From positions 1,240,001 through 1,304,000 of the forward strand of contig NZ_RAPE01000001.1 of NCBI RefSeq assembly GCF_003651245.1: a DNA stretch of 64,000 nt, given 5' to 3'. Positions 11,102 to 18,700 of the stretch are shown piece by piece. Numbering within the stretch: position 1 is the stretch's first letter; each line of letters begins with the position of its first letter. The stretch comes from Roseovarius spongiae. Lineage in GTDB: Bacteria; Pseudomonadota; Alphaproteobacteria; Rhodobacterales; Rhodobacteraceae. A model generated the notes under the pieces. The model saw only the letters and a list, made by a program, of their open reading frames with translations, was not told the origin of the DNA and ran no database searches. A program made the position numbers and the translations under genes.

Positions 11102-11662
11102 TCAGGGAATGATGCGGGTGTATTTCATCCCTTCCAGCGTCACGCCGGCCATCAGCCCGGCCTGGCCGAAAATCACCGCCACGACCGGCGCGATCGAGGT
11201 GGTGGTCTCGGCGCGCAGGTTCTCGGCCACGTCGCGGAACACGTATTCGATATCCGCGCCCGCGGCCCAGCCCGACGAGCGGCGGAATCCCGACAGTGCG
11301 GCGTCGGTCATGAAGAACAGCACATGCGCGAATTGCTGCGCCCCGATCTGGAGACCCACGCTGCCCTTGGTCGCGGAATAGTAATCGACCGTCATGTTGT
11401 CGATCCGAAGCGCCCCGCGCCCGTAGCCGCCGCCGATGCCGAAGCCGGCCTCGGTCACCAGCGGCATGACCAGAACGCCGGTCGCCTTGTCGGCCAGCGT
11501 TCTGGTGCTGGGATAGGTCCGGTAGAGGTAGTCCAGCGTGGTGTCGACGCGCGCGTCGATCCTCTGGGAGCCCTGGCTGCCGATGCCGTTGCCGCAGGCC
11601 GCCGTGACGCCCGCCGCGCCAAGCGCGCCCAGGGTAAATCCGCGTCTGGAAAGAATGCTCAT
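11102..11662 (-). CDS. SYLF-domain lipoprotein (YSC84-like), Tat-type signal
   Basis: 186 residues from the ATG at 11660-11662. The N-terminus SRRGFTLGALGAAGVTAACG combines a twin-arginine signal with a lipobox (TAAC), so it is probably a Tat-exported lipoprotein. The rest has the SYLF pattern: ADKATGVLVMPLVTEAGFGIGGGYGRGAL, then YYSATKGSVGLQIGAQ and FGQAGLMAGVTLEG. SYLF domains bind phosphoinositides in eukaryotes; the bacterial role is envelope-related but unclear. The frame extends upstream to 11767 but the signal peptide fixes the start. Confidence 0.85.
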   Translation of the reverse strand: MSILSRRGFTLGALGAAGVTAACGNGIGSQGSQRIDARVDTTLDYLYRTYPSTRTLADKATGVLVMPLVTEAGFGIGGGYGRGALRIDNMTVDYYSATKGSVGLQIGAQQFAHVLFFMTDAALSGFRRSSGWAAGADIEYVFRDVAENLRAETTTSIAPVVAVIFGQAGLMAGVTLEGMKYTRIIP

Positions 11663-11795
11663 GATGTCTGCCCTAATGTTGCCTGATCCACTGCCGGTCG
11701 TTCGGGCGACCGATCTGGCGCCACTATAGGCGGAGATGCGCCGGCTGTCACTATCGCGGGCTCCCATGGGCGTTTTGCCGCGCGCGCCTGTCCTG

Positions 11796-12803
11796 TCAGG
11801 CGGCGCGTCCGGCCAATGCCCGGGCCACGCGCGGCGCGAAATAGGTCAGGATCCCGTCGCAGCCCGCGCGCTTGAACGCCGCGAGGCTCTCCATCATGGC
11901 GCGCTCGCCGTCGATCCAGCCCTGCTGCGCGGCGGCCATGAGCATCGCGTATTCGCCAGACACCTGGTAGGCGTAGGTCGGCGCGCCGAACATGTCCTTG
12001 GCGCGGCGGCAGATGTCGAGATAGGGCATCCCGGGCTTGACCATGACCATGTCCGCGCCCTCGCGCAGGTCGCGCTCGATGCAGCGCATCGCCTCGTCCG
12101 AGTTGGCGGGGTCCATCTGGTAGCTGCGCTTGTCACCCTTGAGCGCGCCCGCGGCGCCCACCGCGTCGCGGAACGGGCCGTAGAAGGCGGAGGCGTATTT
12201 CGCGGCGTAGCTCATCAGCAGCACGCCCTCGTGCCCGCCCGTCTCGAGCGCGGCGCGGATCGCGCCGATGCGCCCGTCCATCATGTCCGAGGGCCCGATG
12301 ATGTCGATGCCGGCCTCGGCCTGGCTCAGCGCCTGTTTGACCAGCGCCTCGACGGTTTCGTCGTTGACGATCTCGCCGTCGCGCACGAACCCGTCATGGC
12401 CGGTGTCCGAATAGGGATCGAGCGCCACGTCGGCCATCACGGCAATCTCCGGCACGGCCGCCTTGATCGCGCGCGTGGCGCGGTTGCTGAGGTTGTCGGG
12501 GTTCCAGGCCTCGGCGCAATCGGCGGTGCGCTTGTCGGCACCCGTGTAGGGAAAGAGGCAGATCGCGGGAATGCCGAGATCGGCCGCCTCGCGCGCCGCC
12601 TCGACCGCGCGGTCGACGCTGCGCCGCGCGACGCCGGGCATGGAGGCGACGGGTTCCTCGACGTTCTCGCCGTCCGTCAGGAAGATCGGCCAGATCAGAT
12701 CGCCCGCGGTGAGCGTGGTCTCGGCCGCGAGTGCGCGCAGCGAAGGCGTGCGGCGCGTGCGGCGCAGGCGGGTGGCGGGAAAGGGGGCTTGGACGGGACG
12801 CAT
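11796..12803 (-). CDS. hemB: Delta-aminolevulinic acid dehydratase (porphobilinogen synthase)
   Basis: 335 residues. HemB condenses two 5-aminolevulinate molecules into porphobilinogen for heme and related tetrapyrroles. The Schiff-base lysines lie in SYAAKYASAFYGPFRD and MVMVKPGMPYLD. The metal-site region reads DVALDPYSDTGHDGF, without the three cysteines that bind zinc in the E. coli enzyme, so this is the aspartate-rich, zinc-independent class known from alphaproteobacteria and plastids. I chose the ATG at 12801-12803 since the alignment to the family begins there. Confidence 0.96.
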   Translation of the reverse strand: MRPVQAPFPATRLRRTRRTPSLRALAAETTLTAGDLIWPIFLTDGENVEEPVASMPGVARRSVDRAVEAAREAADLGIPAICLFPYTGADKRTADCAEAWNPDNLSNRATRAIKAAVPEIAVMADVALDPYSDTGHDGFVRDGEIVNDETVEALVKQALSQAEAGIDIIGPSDMMDGRIGAIRAALETGGHEGVLLMSYAAKYASAFYGPFRDAVGAAGALKGDKRSYQMDPANSDEAMRCIERDLREGADMVMVKPGMPYLDICRRAKDMFGAPTYAYQVSGEYAMLMAAAQQGWIDGERAMMESLAAFKRAGCDGILTYFAPRVARALAGRAA

Positions 12804-12926
12804 GGCGCTGGCTCTCGCTGGCGGAAGGACGCCTCTCCAGTGGCATGGAAATTGCCGCATCTCAAGGGTGGGAATTGGCCCGGCACCGCGCTAAGAGGGG
12901 CCGCACGAGGCAATCTGGGGCAGGCC

Positions 12927-13454
12927 GTGGACTGGTACACAAGCGTTTTCGAACTGATCGACATGCGCAGTTTCAGCAATCTCTGGTTCTGGATCGCGCT
13001 TGCGGTGCTGTGGTCATCGGCCGGGCACTGGATCATGGGCGTGCCCTGGGACATGGTGACGCGCGCGGACAAGGCCGGGGGACAGGCGCTGGCGGACCTC
13101 GAGACGGTCGTGCATATCAGCGCCGGCCGCATTCTCTACATCACCCACGAGGCCGGCGTGCTGATGGCGGGTTTCGCGGGCTTCCTGCTGACCGTGCTGG
13201 TGCTGCTGGGCTTTGTCTATGGCCGCGAATTCGCGCAGGCGGTGTTCCTGCTGGGCGCGCCCATGGGCGTCGTCTGGCTGATGTCGATCCGGACCGCCCG
13301 CCGGATCAAGGCGCGTGGAATGAGGGGCGAGGACCTTGTCCGCGCGCTCAACCATCACCGTTTCCTGGTCCGGCTGCTGGGCATGGTGTCGATCTTCGTC
13401 ACGGCGATGTGGGGGATGTATCAGAACATGTCCGCGTCGGCGCTGTGGGGCTGA
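12927..13454 (+). CDS. Integral membrane hypothetical protein upstream of mfd
   Basis: About 175 residues with four likely membrane helices (around residues 18-35, 75-95, 97-115 and 145-165) and a conserved-looking RSFSNLWFWIALAVLWSS opening. The start is uncertain: GTG at 12927 has a weak GGGGCAGG upstream, and an ATG at 12963 is an alternative. Its stop overlaps the mfd start (TGATG), so it is probably co-transcribed with mfd. Such proteins with this N-terminus occur in Rhodobacteraceae, but I know no function. Confidence 0.7.
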   Translation: MDWYTSVFELIDMRSFSNLWFWIALAVLWSSAGHWIMGVPWDMVTRADKAGGQALADLETVVHISAGRILYITHEAGVLMAGFAGFLLTVLVLLGFVYGREFAQAVFLLGAPMGVVWLMSIRTARRIKARGMRGEDLVRALNHHRFLVRLLGMVSIFVTAMWGMYQNMSASALWG

Positions 13455-16400
13455 TGGCCGCGCCCGGGCATATCACCGTCAGCGGCGCGCCCGAGGGGTT
13501 CGATGCGCGCCTCGTGCTGGACGAGGCCGGGCGCAGCGGCGCGCCGGTCGTTCATGTCGCGCGCGACGACCGGCGGATGGCGGCGATGCGCGCCGCGCTG
13601 CGGTTCTTCGCACCCGACATGCCGGTGGTCACCTTCCCGGCCTGGGACTGCCTGCCCTATGACCGCGTGTCGCCCAATGCCGACATAAGTGCTGCGCGCA
13701 TGGCCGCGCTCGCCGGGCTGGTGCACGGAATGCCGGGGCAGTTCGTGCTGCTGACCACGCTCAACGCCGCGACCCAGCGAATCCCGCCGCGCGAGGTGCT
13801 GAAGGATTCGGTTTTCCGCGCCGAGGTCGATTACCGCATCGACGAGGCGCGGTTGCGTGATTTCCTCGTGCGGATGGGGTTCGTGCAGTCCCCGACGGTG
13901 ACGGAGCCCGGCGATTACGCGATCCGCGGCGGCATCATCGACATCTATCCGCCCGGCAGCGGCGGGCCGGTGCGGCTCGACCTGTTCGGCGACGTGCTCG
14001 ACGGGGTGCGCCGGTTTGACCCCGCGACGCAACGCACGACCGAGAAGCTGGAGCGGATCGAGCTGGCGCCCGTCTCCGAGGTGATTCTCGACGACGCGGC
14101 GATCACCCGGTTCCGGCAGAATTACCGGATCGAGTTCGGCAGCGCCGGGACCGACGATCCGCTCTACGAGGCGGTGAGCGCGGGGCGCAAGCAGCAGGGC
14201 GTCGAGCACTGGCTGCCCTTCCTGCACGAACGGCTGGAGACGCTGTTCGACTACCTGCCCGGCGCGAGCGTCCTGCTGGACGAAGGCTCGACCCCCGCGC
14301 GCCTCGCCCGGTGGGAGAGCATTGTCGATCAGTACGAGGCGCGGCGCGAGGCGATGAAGACGCGCGGGCGGGGCGACACCATCTACAAGCCGGTGCCGCC
14401 CGATCTTCTCTACCTTGACGACGCCGCCTGGGAAGAAGCGGTCGGGGGGCGGCGGATCCTGCGCTTCAACGCGCTGCCGCAGGCGATCGGGCCGGGCGTG
14501 ATCGACGCGGGCGGGCGGCTGGGGCGCAACTTCGCACCCGAGCGCCAGCAGGAGAACCTGAGCCTGTTCGGCGCGCTGAAGGATCACGTCGAGGCCAGGG
14601 CGGAAGAGGGACCGGTCCTCATCGCCGCCTATTCGGCGGGCGCGCGCGAGCGCCTGGAAGGGCTGCTCGAGGACGAAGGGCTGGCCGGCGCGGTCACGGT
14701 GAAATCCGCGGACCGGCTGGGCCGGCGCGGGCTGCACCTCGCGGTCTGGGCGCTCGAACACGGGTTCGAGGGACCGCTGGAGGACGGACGCCTCACCGTC
14801 ATCGCCGAACAGGACATCCTCGGCGACCGGCTGATCCGCGCGCCCAAGCGGCGCCGGCGGGCCGAGAACTTCCTCACTGAGGCGCAGAGCCTCAGCCCCG
14901 GCGACCTTGTCGTGCATGTCGATCACGGGATCGGGCGGTTCCGGGGGCTCGAGGTGGTGACGGCGGCGGGGGCGGCGCATGAATGCCTGCTGCTCGAATA
15001 CGCCGAGGGCGCGCGGCTTTACCTGCCGGTCGAGAATATCGAACTGCTGAGCCGCTACGGCCACGAGGAAGGGCTTCTCGACAAGCTGGGCGGCGGCGCG
15101 TGGCAGGCCAAGAAGGCGCGCCTGAAGGAGCGCATCCGCGAGATGGCCGACCGGCTGATCCGGGTGGCCGCCGAACGCGCGCTGCGCCGCGCGCCGGTGC
15201 TCGAGCCCGAGCACCACGCCTGGGAGGCCTTCGCGGCGCGTTTCCCCTACCAGGAGACGGACGACCAGCTGCGCGCGATCGAGGACGTGATGGCCGACCT
15301 TCAGGCCGGCACGCCGATGGACCGACTGATCTGCGGCGACGTGGGCTTCGGCAAGACGGAGGTGGCGATGCGCGCGGCGTTCGTCGCCGCCATGTCGGGC
15401 CGGCAGGTGGCGGTGATCGCGCCCACGACGCTGCTTGCCCGCCAGCACTACCAGAGTTTCGCCGAGCGGTTCCGCGGCTTCCCGGTGACGGTCCGCCCGC
15501 TGTCGCGTTTCGTCGGCGCCGCGGAGGCGGCGAAGACGCGCGACGGGCTGGCCAGGGGCCAGGTCGATATCGTCGTGGGCACCCACGCGCTTCTGGCCAA
15601 GGGGGTGCGGTTCAACGATCTCGGGCTGCTCATCATCGACGAGGAACAGCGGTTCGGCGTGGCCCACAAGGAGCGTCTGAAGACGCTGCGCTCGGACGTG
15701 CATGTGCTGACGCTCACCGCGACGCCGATTCCGCGCACGCTGCAACTTTCGCTCAGCGGAGTGCGCGATCTCAGCATCATCGGCACGCCGCCCGTCGACC
15801 GCCTGTCGATCCGCACCTATGTGAGCGAATTCGACGGCGTGACCATCCGCGAGGCGCTCCTGCGCGAGCATTACCGCGGCGGGCAGAGCTTCTTCGTCGT
15901 GCCGCGCATCACCGACCTGCCGGAGATCGAGGATTTCCTGACGGAACACGTCCCAGAGATCACCCATGTCGTCGCCCACGGCCAGATGGCGGCAGGCGAG
16001 TTGGACAAGCGCATGAACGCCTTTTACGACGGCAAGTACGACGTGCTGCTGGCGACCACGATCGTCGAGTCCGGCCTCGACATCCCCACGGCCAACACGA
16101 TGGTGATCCACCGCGCGGACATGTTCGGGCTGAGCCAGCTCTACCAGATCCGCGGCCGCGTGGGCCGCTCCAAGGTGCGCGCCTATGCCTATCTCACGAC
16201 GAAACCCCGCGCGCCGCTGACGCCGGCGGCCGAGAAACGCCTGCGCGTGCTGGGCAGCCTCGACACGCTCGGCGCGGGCTTCACGCTGGCGAGCCAGGAC
16301 CTCGACATTCGCGGGGCCGGCAACCTTCTGGGCGAGGAACAGTCGGGCCAGATGCGCGACGTGGGGTATGAACTTTACCAGTCGATGCTGGAAGAGGCGA

Positions 16401-16918
16401 TCGCCAAGATCAAGGCGGGCGGCATGGAGGGCCTGAGCGACGCCGATGAGCAATGGGCGCCGCAGATCAACCTCGGCGTGCCGGTGCTCATCCCCGAGGA
16501 TTACGTGCCCGATCTCGACGTGCGCCTCGGCCTCTACCGCCGCCTGAGCGGGCTGCAAACCAAGGTCGAACTGGAAGGCTTCGCCGCCGAGCTGATCGAC
16601 CGTTTCGGCAAGCTGCCCAAGGAGGTGAACACCCTGATGCTTGTCGTGCGGATCAAGGCGATGTGCCGGCGTGCGGGCATCGCCAAGCTCGACGGCGGGC
16701 CCAAGGGCGCGACGATCCAGTTCCACAACGACAAGTTCGCCTCGCCCCAGGGGCTGGTGGAATTCATCGAGGCGCAGCGCGGGCTGGCCAAGGTGCGCGA
16801 CAACAGGATCGTCGTGCGCCGCGACTGGAAGAAGGACAGCGACAAGATCAAGGGCGCCTTCGCCATCGCCCGCGACCTGGCCGAGAAGGTCGTCGCCGAG
16901 CGCAAGGCCTCGACCTGA
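13454..16918 (+). CDS. mfd: Transcription-repair coupling factor Mfd
   Basis: 1154 residues, normal for Mfd. The UvrB-like N-terminal module begins at once (SGAPEGFDARLVLDEAG), the RNA polymerase-interaction (CarD-like) domain is near residues 480-540 (GDLVVHVDHGIGRFRGLE) and the RecG-like translocase follows with Walker A GDVGFGKTE, DEEQRFGV and TATPIPRTLQ. The C-terminal TRCF domain ends the protein. Mfd removes RNA polymerase stalled at DNA lesions and recruits UvrA. It is translationally coupled to the membrane protein before it. Confidence 0.98.
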   Translation: MAAPGHITVSGAPEGFDARLVLDEAGRSGAPVVHVARDDRRMAAMRAALRFFAPDMPVVTFPAWDCLPYDRVSPNADISAARMAALAGLVHGMPGQFVLLTTLNAATQRIPPREVLKDSVFRAEVDYRIDEARLRDFLVRMGFVQSPTVTEPGDYAIRGGIIDIYPPGSGGPVRLDLFGDVLDGVRRFDPATQRTTEKLERIELAPVSEVILDDAAITRFRQNYRIEFGSAGTDDPLYEAVSAGRKQQGVEHWLPFLHERLETLFDYLPGASVLLDEGSTPARLARWESIVDQYEARREAMKTRGRGDTIYKPVPPDLLYLDDAAWEEAVGGRRILRFNALPQAIGPGVIDAGGRLGRNFAPERQQENLSLFGALKDHVEARAEEGPVLIAAYSAGARERLEGLLEDEGLAGAVTVKSADRLGRRGLHLAVWALEHGFEGPLEDGRLTVIAEQDILGDRLIRAPKRRRRAENFLTEAQSLSPGDLVVHVDHGIGRFRGLEVVTAAGAAHECLLLEYAEGARLYLPVENIELLSRYGHEEGLLDKLGGGAWQAKKARLKERIREMADRLIRVAAERALRRAPVLEPEHHAWEAFAARFPYQETDDQLRAIEDVMADLQAGTPMDRLICGDVGFGKTEVAMRAAFVAAMSGRQVAVIAPTTLLARQHYQSFAERFRGFPVTVRPLSRFVGAAEAAKTRDGLARGQVDIVVGTHALLAKGVRFNDLGLLIIDEEQRFGVAHKERLKTLRSDVHVLTLTATPIPRTLQLSLSGVRDLSIIGTPPVDRLSIRTYVSEFDGVTIREALLREHYRGGQSFFVVPRITDLPEIEDFLTEHVPEITHVVAHGQMAAGELDKRMNAFYDGKYDVLLATTIVESGLDIPTANTMVIHRADMFGLSQLYQIRGRVGRSKVRAYAYLTTKPRAPLTPAAEKRLRVLGSLDTLGAGFTLASQDLDIRGAGNLLGEEQSGQMRDVGYELYQSMLEEAIAKIKAGGMEGLSDADEQWAPQINLGVPVLIPEDYVPDLDVRLGLYRRLSGLQTKVELEGFAAELIDRFGKLPKEVNTLMLVVRIKAMCRRAGIAKLDGGPKGATIQFHNDKFASPQGLVEFIEAQRGLAKVRDNRIVVRRDWKKDSDKIKGAFAIARDLAEKVVAERKAST

Positions 16919-16948
16919 CGACGCGACGCAGGCTTGCGCCCCAAGCTC

Positions 16949-16968
16949 ATATTTTTTCCAGAAAATAT
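16949..16968. terminator. A+T-rich inverted repeat between convergent mfd and the next gene
   Basis: ATATTTT (16949-16955) and AAAATAT (16962-16968) form a 7 bp stem with a six-base loop in the 102 bp convergent gap. The stem is all A/T and weak as a classical terminator, but its position 31 bp after the mfd stop suggests a 3' end element. Confidence 0.35.
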
Positions 16969-17020
16969 CCCCGCCAGAGGCCCACGCCCGCGATCGCGCG
17001 CAACGTCTGGGATGGCGCGC

Positions 17021-17269
17021 TCAGCCGGCGGGCTGGTCGCCCTGGCCGCGCGCGGCCTTGAACGCCTTGACGCGCTCCAGCAGCATCTGGCGCGCCTTGA
17101 TGTTGGCGCGCCGGACGCGCACGGCGGTGAGGAACGCCTCTTCGGCGGTCTGGGAGGTCGCCCCCATCAATTGCGCGAGCTCCTCCACGAGGTTCTCGTC
17201 CCCGGTCAGCTCGATCGCCTTCAGCACGTCCTGCGCCAGCGCGTCGGCGAGGTCCTCGGCAACCCCCAT
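17021..17269 (-). CDS. Small helical hypothetical protein
   Basis: 82 residues, mostly charged and predicted helical (DLADALAQDVLKAIE, then RRANIKARQMLLERVKAF), with no cysteine and no signal. It starts 3 bp after the stop of the alpha/beta hydrolase gene and is therefore very likely in an operon with it. I do not recognise the family; it looks like a conserved small protein of Rhodobacteraceae. Confidence 0.65.
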   Translation of the reverse strand: MGVAEDLADALAQDVLKAIELTGDENLVEELAQLMGATSQTAEEAFLTAVRVRRANIKARQMLLERVKAFKAARGQGDQPAG

Positions 17270-17272
17270 GGC

Positions 17273-17926
17273 CTAGCGCGTCCCTTCGGTCAGGCGGCGC
17301 TTCACGTAGGAGGTGACGGTGCCGATCATCGTGTCCATGTGCGAGTTCTCGAAGAAATGGCCCGATTCCGGAACCTCCTCGTGCTGCACTGTGATGCCCT
17401 GCTGTTCCTGCAACTTGGCGACCAGCATGTCGGTATCCGCCGGCGGCGCGACGCGGTCGGCGGCGCCGTTGATGATCAGCCCCGAGGACGGGCAGGGGGC
17501 CAGGAAGCTGAAATCATACATGTTGGCCGGCGGCGAGACGGAGATGAAGCCGGTGATCTCGGGGCGGCGCATCAGCAGTTGCATGCCGATCCATGCGCCA
17601 AAGGAGAACCCGGCGACCCAGCAATGCTTGGAATTGGCGTTCATCGATTGCAGGTAGTCGAGCGCGGAGGCGGCGTCGCTCAGCTCTCCGACGCCCTGGT
17701 CGTATTCGCCCTGGGAGCGCCCGACGCCGCGGAAATTGAAGCGCAGCACGGTGAAGCCCATGTTGTAGAAGGCGTAATGCAGGTTGTAGACGACCTTGTT
17801 GTTCATCGTGCCGCCGAACTGCGGATGCGGGTGCAGCACTATGGCGATGGGCGCGTCCTTTTCCTTTTGCGGATGATAGCGCCCCTCCAGACGGCCCTCG
17901 GGGCCGGGAAAGATTACCTCGGGCAT
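17273..17926 (-). CDS. Alpha/beta hydrolase (dienelactone hydrolase-like)
   Basis: 217 residues from the ATG at 17924-17926, which follows AAAAGGGA. LHPHPQFGGTMNNKVV and LRFNFRGVGRSQG mark the oxyanion region, the nucleophile elbow is GFSFG, and the C-terminal ESGHFFEN supplies the histidine, so this is a catalytically complete alpha/beta hydrolase of the COG2945 type. Substrate unknown. It is divergent from iscR, and the ICE-type box at 17989 lies between them, so iron regulation of this gene is possible. Confidence 0.85.
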   Translation of the reverse strand: MPEVIFPGPEGRLEGRYHPQKEKDAPIAIVLHPHPQFGGTMNNKVVYNLHYAFYNMGFTVLRFNFRGVGRSQGEYDQGVGELSDAASALDYLQSMNANSKHCWVAGFSFGAWIGMQLLMRRPEITGFISVSPPANMYDFSFLAPCPSSGLIINGAADRVAPPADTDMLVAKLQEQQGITVQHEEVPESGHFFENSHMDTMIGTVTSYVKRRLTEGTR

Positions 17927-17988
17927 TCGGATCCCTTTTGTTGTCGATTCCTCGGGTCGCGGGACGTTGACGAAATCCCTCAGGTACC

Positions 17989-18003
17989 TTAGAACCATTC
18001 TAA
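17989..18003. promoter_or_regulatory. Irr-type iron control element (ICE box)
   Basis: A perfect palindrome TTAGAA-CCA-TTCTAA lies 90 bp before the iscR start and 62 bp before the divergent hydrolase start. It matches the consensus TTTAGAA-N3-TTCTAAA known for the heme/iron-responsive regulator Irr of Rhizobiales and Rhodobacterales, apart from the outermost pair. A possible -10 element GATAAT is at 18045-18050. Irr binding here is inferred, not shown. Confidence 0.7.
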
Positions 18004-18093
18004 CTGTGGGCCGGGGTGTTCCTGCCCTTGCATGCGTGGTGCGAGATAATCCCTGGCACGTGCAACGTCAATCTATTCGCGGGGGGATGGCGT

Positions 18094-18555
18094 ATGAAAC
18101 TCAGCACGAAAGGCCGTTACGCGATGGTCGCGCTAGCCGATATCGCGTTGCAGGACGAAAGTTCGCTGGTGACGCTGGGCGAAGTGTCGCGCCGCCAGGA
18201 CATTTCCCTACCCTACCTGGAGCAGCTTTTCGTGAAACTGCGGCGTGCGGAGCTCGTGGTTTCGGTGCGCGGCCCCGGCGGCGGCTACCGGCTTGCGCGC
18301 CCCGCCTCCGAGATCCGCGTCTCGGAGGTGCTCGCGGCGGTGGACGAGACGGTCGACGCGCTGCACAAGGGGGCCGGCGCGTCCGGCGGCGCCTCGGGCA
18401 GCCGCGCGCAATCGATGACCAACCGGCTCTGGGAGGGGCTGAGCGCGCATGTCTATGTTTTCCTGCACCAGACCCGGCTGAGCGACGTGGTCGGCAACAC
18501 GCTTGCCCCGTGTCCGGCGGTGCCGACGCTTTTCGCCGTGGTGGACGAGGAATGA
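18094..18555 (+). CDS. iscR: Rrf2-family regulator IscR, single-cysteine type
   Basis: 153 residues. The winged-helix DNA-binding part begins with MKLSTKGRYAMVALADIAL and includes PYLEQLFVKLRRAELV and RGPGGGYRLARP, typical for IscR. The three clustered cysteines that hold the [2Fe-2S] cluster in E. coli IscR are absent: the segment after VDETVDAL is Gly/Ser/Ala-rich and the only cysteine is Cys140 near the C-terminus. As I recall, Rhodobacter sphaeroides IscR is of this single-cysteine type and represses iron-sulfur genes. As the first gene of the suf cluster it probably controls it. Confidence 0.9.
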   Translation: MKLSTKGRYAMVALADIALQDESSLVTLGEVSRRQDISLPYLEQLFVKLRRAELVVSVRGPGGGYRLARPASEIRVSEVLAAVDETVDALHKGAGASGGASGSRAQSMTNRLWEGLSAHVYVFLHQTRLSDVVGNTLAPCPAVPTLFAVVDEE

Positions 18556-18584
18556 GTTCCGGCGCGCATCAAGGACTTGCGCCG

Positions 18585-18613
18585 CGCAGGCGCGCGTCGC
18601 CCGCGCGCCTGCG
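18585..18613 (+). other. Strong hairpin downstream of iscR
   Basis: CGCAGGCGCGCG (18585-18596) and CGCGCGCCTGCG (18602-18613) form a perfect 12 bp stem with a five-base loop, 30 bp after the iscR stop. There is no T-run. It may stabilise the iscR mRNA or reduce read-through into the desulfurase gene. Confidence 0.6.
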
Positions 18614-18630
18614 GCGCGGCATCGGTATTG

Positions 18631-18655
18631 GCGGGCGCGGCTGCGCCGCACCCGC
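18631..18655 (+). other. Second hairpin in the iscR-desulfurase spacer
   Basis: GCGGGCGCGGC (18631-18641) pairs with GCCGCACCCGC (18645-18655) with one mismatch and a TGC loop. It is followed by GCATGCCTGCGGCGCGAGTA and TTTC, resembling an intergenic element I associate with Rhodobacteraceae genomes. Role unknown. Confidence 0.5.
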
Positions 18656-18700
18656 ATGCCTGCGGCGCGAGTATTTCAGGAACATTGAAAGTGGCGGGCC

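Noticed and set aside
11662..11767. Longer N-terminus of the SYLF protein
   Set aside because: It would bury the Tat/lipobox signal; the ATG at 11660-11662 gives a proper signal peptide.
13421..16726. 1101-codon minus-strand frame opposite mfd
   Set aside because: Shadow of the third-position G+C bias; no domains, while Mfd is unambiguous.
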